A stretch of DNA of 13,832 nucleotides from Synergistaceae bacterium. Lineage in GTDB: Bacteria > Synergistota > Synergistia > Synergistales > Aminobacteriaceae. The stretch is from contig JAITPZ010000017.1 of the NCBI GenBank assembly GCA_031289165.1, positions 1-13,832 on the forward strand. Reading direction: 5' to 3'. This document shows, piece by piece, positions 13,360 through 13,832 of the stretch (positions are counted from its first letter, which is position 1; every line of letters begins with the position of its first letter). A program made the translations under genes and the position numbers. The notes under the pieces were generated by a model. The model worked only from the letters and a program-made list of their open reading frames with translations. It was not told the origin of the DNA and did no database searches.

Positions 13360-13464
13360 TATAGTGAATTCAAGTAAAAAGCCTGAAGTCAGGATAGCTA
13401 CACACGGCTCGCTGTCGAGGAAAACTTTTAGCCTCTTACAGTAAACTTGAGTTAAAGCACTGTA
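13360..13464. mobile_element. MITE-like element, copy 2 (yidD-yidC gap)
   Basis: The 105-bp unit begins TATAGTGAATTCAAGT (13360-13375) and ends with the inverted arm ACTTGAGTTAAAGCACTGTA (13445-13464). The arms pair with the same 4-base offset as in copy 1. There is no reading frame inside (about 70 bp of interior), so it is non-autonomous. Its right end is flush with the yidD stop codon at 13465-13467, so it would be transcribed within the rnpA-yidD-yidC region unless it interrupts transcription. Confidence 0.6.
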
Positions 13465-13752
13465 TCAGCCTGGTATTCGCTTTCCGGGGGGAGGATCGTA
13501 CCCTCCCTCGTGCCAGGGGCCGCACTTCAAAAGGCGCTTTGCCGTCAGCCAGACGCCCCTGAAAAATCCCCATTCCGTTATGACCAGAATGGCGTACTGC
13601 GAACAGCTGGGATAAAATCGGCAGCGAACCCCGAGAAGAGGGGAGACGCACCTCTGGTAGACGCGAACCAGACCGACCGCCAGGCGCGCGGCGAGGTTCG
13701 CTCCCCCGCCCGGATTCCGCAGCGGCGTTCCCCGTTCGGACCCCTGTCTCAC
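13465..13752 (-). CDS. yidD: Membrane protein insertion efficiency factor YidD
   Basis: YidD is a small membrane-associated protein encoded between rnpA and yidC that helps YidC-dependent insertion. It carries the family signature: LVRVYQRCVSPLLGVRCRFYPSCSQYA (about 28-53), then WGFFRGVWLTAKRLLKCGPWHEGGYDPPP (61-89). The Cys residues at 34, 44, 50 and 77 match the family pattern of conserved cysteines. The start GTG 13752 overlaps the rnpA stop in a GTGA, typical of translational coupling, and gives 95 residues. GTG 13761 would also be open. The first 20 or so residues are an extension beyond the usual 70-85-residue family length. The stop codon abuts a MITE-like element, so the last residues (GKRIPG) could have been altered by that insertion. 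Confidence 0.93.
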   Translation of the reverse strand: MRQGSERGTPLRNPGGGANLAARLAVGLVRVYQRCVSPLLGVRCRFYPSCSQYAILVITEWGFFRGVWLTAKRLLKCGPWHEGGYDPPPGKRIPG

Positions 13753-13832
13753 CGTTCCCACCCGGCGCGCGTCCAGTCGGGAGTGAAGAGCCCGTTTTTC
13801 TGCAACACCCGCGCCATATCGTAATAAATCTC
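13749..13832 (-). CDS. rnpA: Ribonuclease P protein component, C-terminal fragment (continues outside window)
   Basis: The last 27 codons of a gene run from the window edge to TGA at 13751-13749. The residues EIYYDMARVLQKNGLF fit the C-terminal helix of the RNase P protein, which binds the catalytic RNA and aids 5' processing of tRNA. The identification rests mainly on its position directly before yidD with a 4-base overlap, because the diagnostic RNR motif lies outside the window. The tail TPDWTRAGWER is longer than in many homologues. Confidence 0.75.
   Translation of the reverse strand, partial: EIYYDMARVLQKNGLFTPDWTRAGWER

Noticed and set aside
9097..13377. Long + strand frames at 9097-10446, 10783-11688, 11573-12352 and 12445-13377
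   Set aside because: All lie antisense to degP, lgt, jag and yidC, which have clear motifs. Their composition is typical of shadow frames.
13270..13464. Replication origin (DnaA boxes) near the rnpA-yidC cluster
   Set aside because: The cluster is often near oriC, but I found no cluster of TTATCCACA-like boxes or a long AT-rich unwinding region in this window.
1..13832. CRISPR array, tRNA, rRNA, toxin-antitoxin or defence genes
   Set aside because: I saw no regularly spaced repeats, no tRNA-like cloverleaf with CCA, no rRNA segments and no recognisable defence or toxin domains.

Overview
The window is GC-rich bacterial chromosome with short intergenic gaps. At its right end is the conserved rnpA-yidD-yidC-jag cluster that usually lies near the replication origin. 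At its left end are genes for handling peptides and acylated amino acids: an M14-type deacylase, a gamma-glutamyltranspeptidase, an exported metallo-beta-lactamase-fold hydrolase and an M17 leucyl aminopeptidase. That mix, several exported hydrolases, and the protein style suggest an amino-acid-fermenting anaerobe, most likely Synergistota. This assignment is an inference from gene content and not a database match.

Layout. Positions 2-2154 (+) hold a probable operon: the C-terminal part of a DctM-like transporter, a 52-residue membrane miniprotein, and a membrane-anchored deacylase. Positions 2271-3998 (+) hold ggt, which ends at a bidirectional terminator shared with the convergent exported hydrolase at 4150-5067 (-). 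A divergent promoter region separates that gene from pepA (5198-6769, +), which is followed five bases later by a Cys-rich FeoB-associated-type miniprotein. A perfect 17-bp palindromic terminator containing both stop codons separates this pair from a convergent cytoplasmic DegS-like histidine kinase (6950-8065, -). Stand-alone rpsD (8437-9036, -) and degP/htrA (9196-10623, -) follow. Positions 10798-13832 (-) then hold lgt, jag/khpB, yidC, yidD and the end of rnpA, read right to left.

How the genes fit together. On the left, three predicted exported or outward-facing hydrolases (deacylase, Ggt, MBL-fold enzyme) could trim acyl- and gamma-glutamyl-capped amino acids outside the cytoplasm. The transporter would move substrate or product, and PepA would finish peptides inside. 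On the right, the genes serve membrane and envelope biogenesis: membrane protein insertion (YidC, YidD), RNA-binding control (Jag/KhpB), lipoprotein lipidation (a divergent Lgt) and envelope protein quality control (DegP).

The non-coding DNA is richer than usual. A double-hairpin repeat occurs twice with compensatory stem changes, and one copy is flanked by 28-bp imperfect inverted repeats. A second, MITE-like family has TATAGTG ends and has entered two consecutive gaps of the yidD-yidC-jag operon. I found no CRISPR array, tRNA, rRNA, phage or complete insertion sequence. I do not see a clear new multi-gene system. The best candidates for novelty are the transporter/miniprotein/deacylase unit and the two small repeat families.
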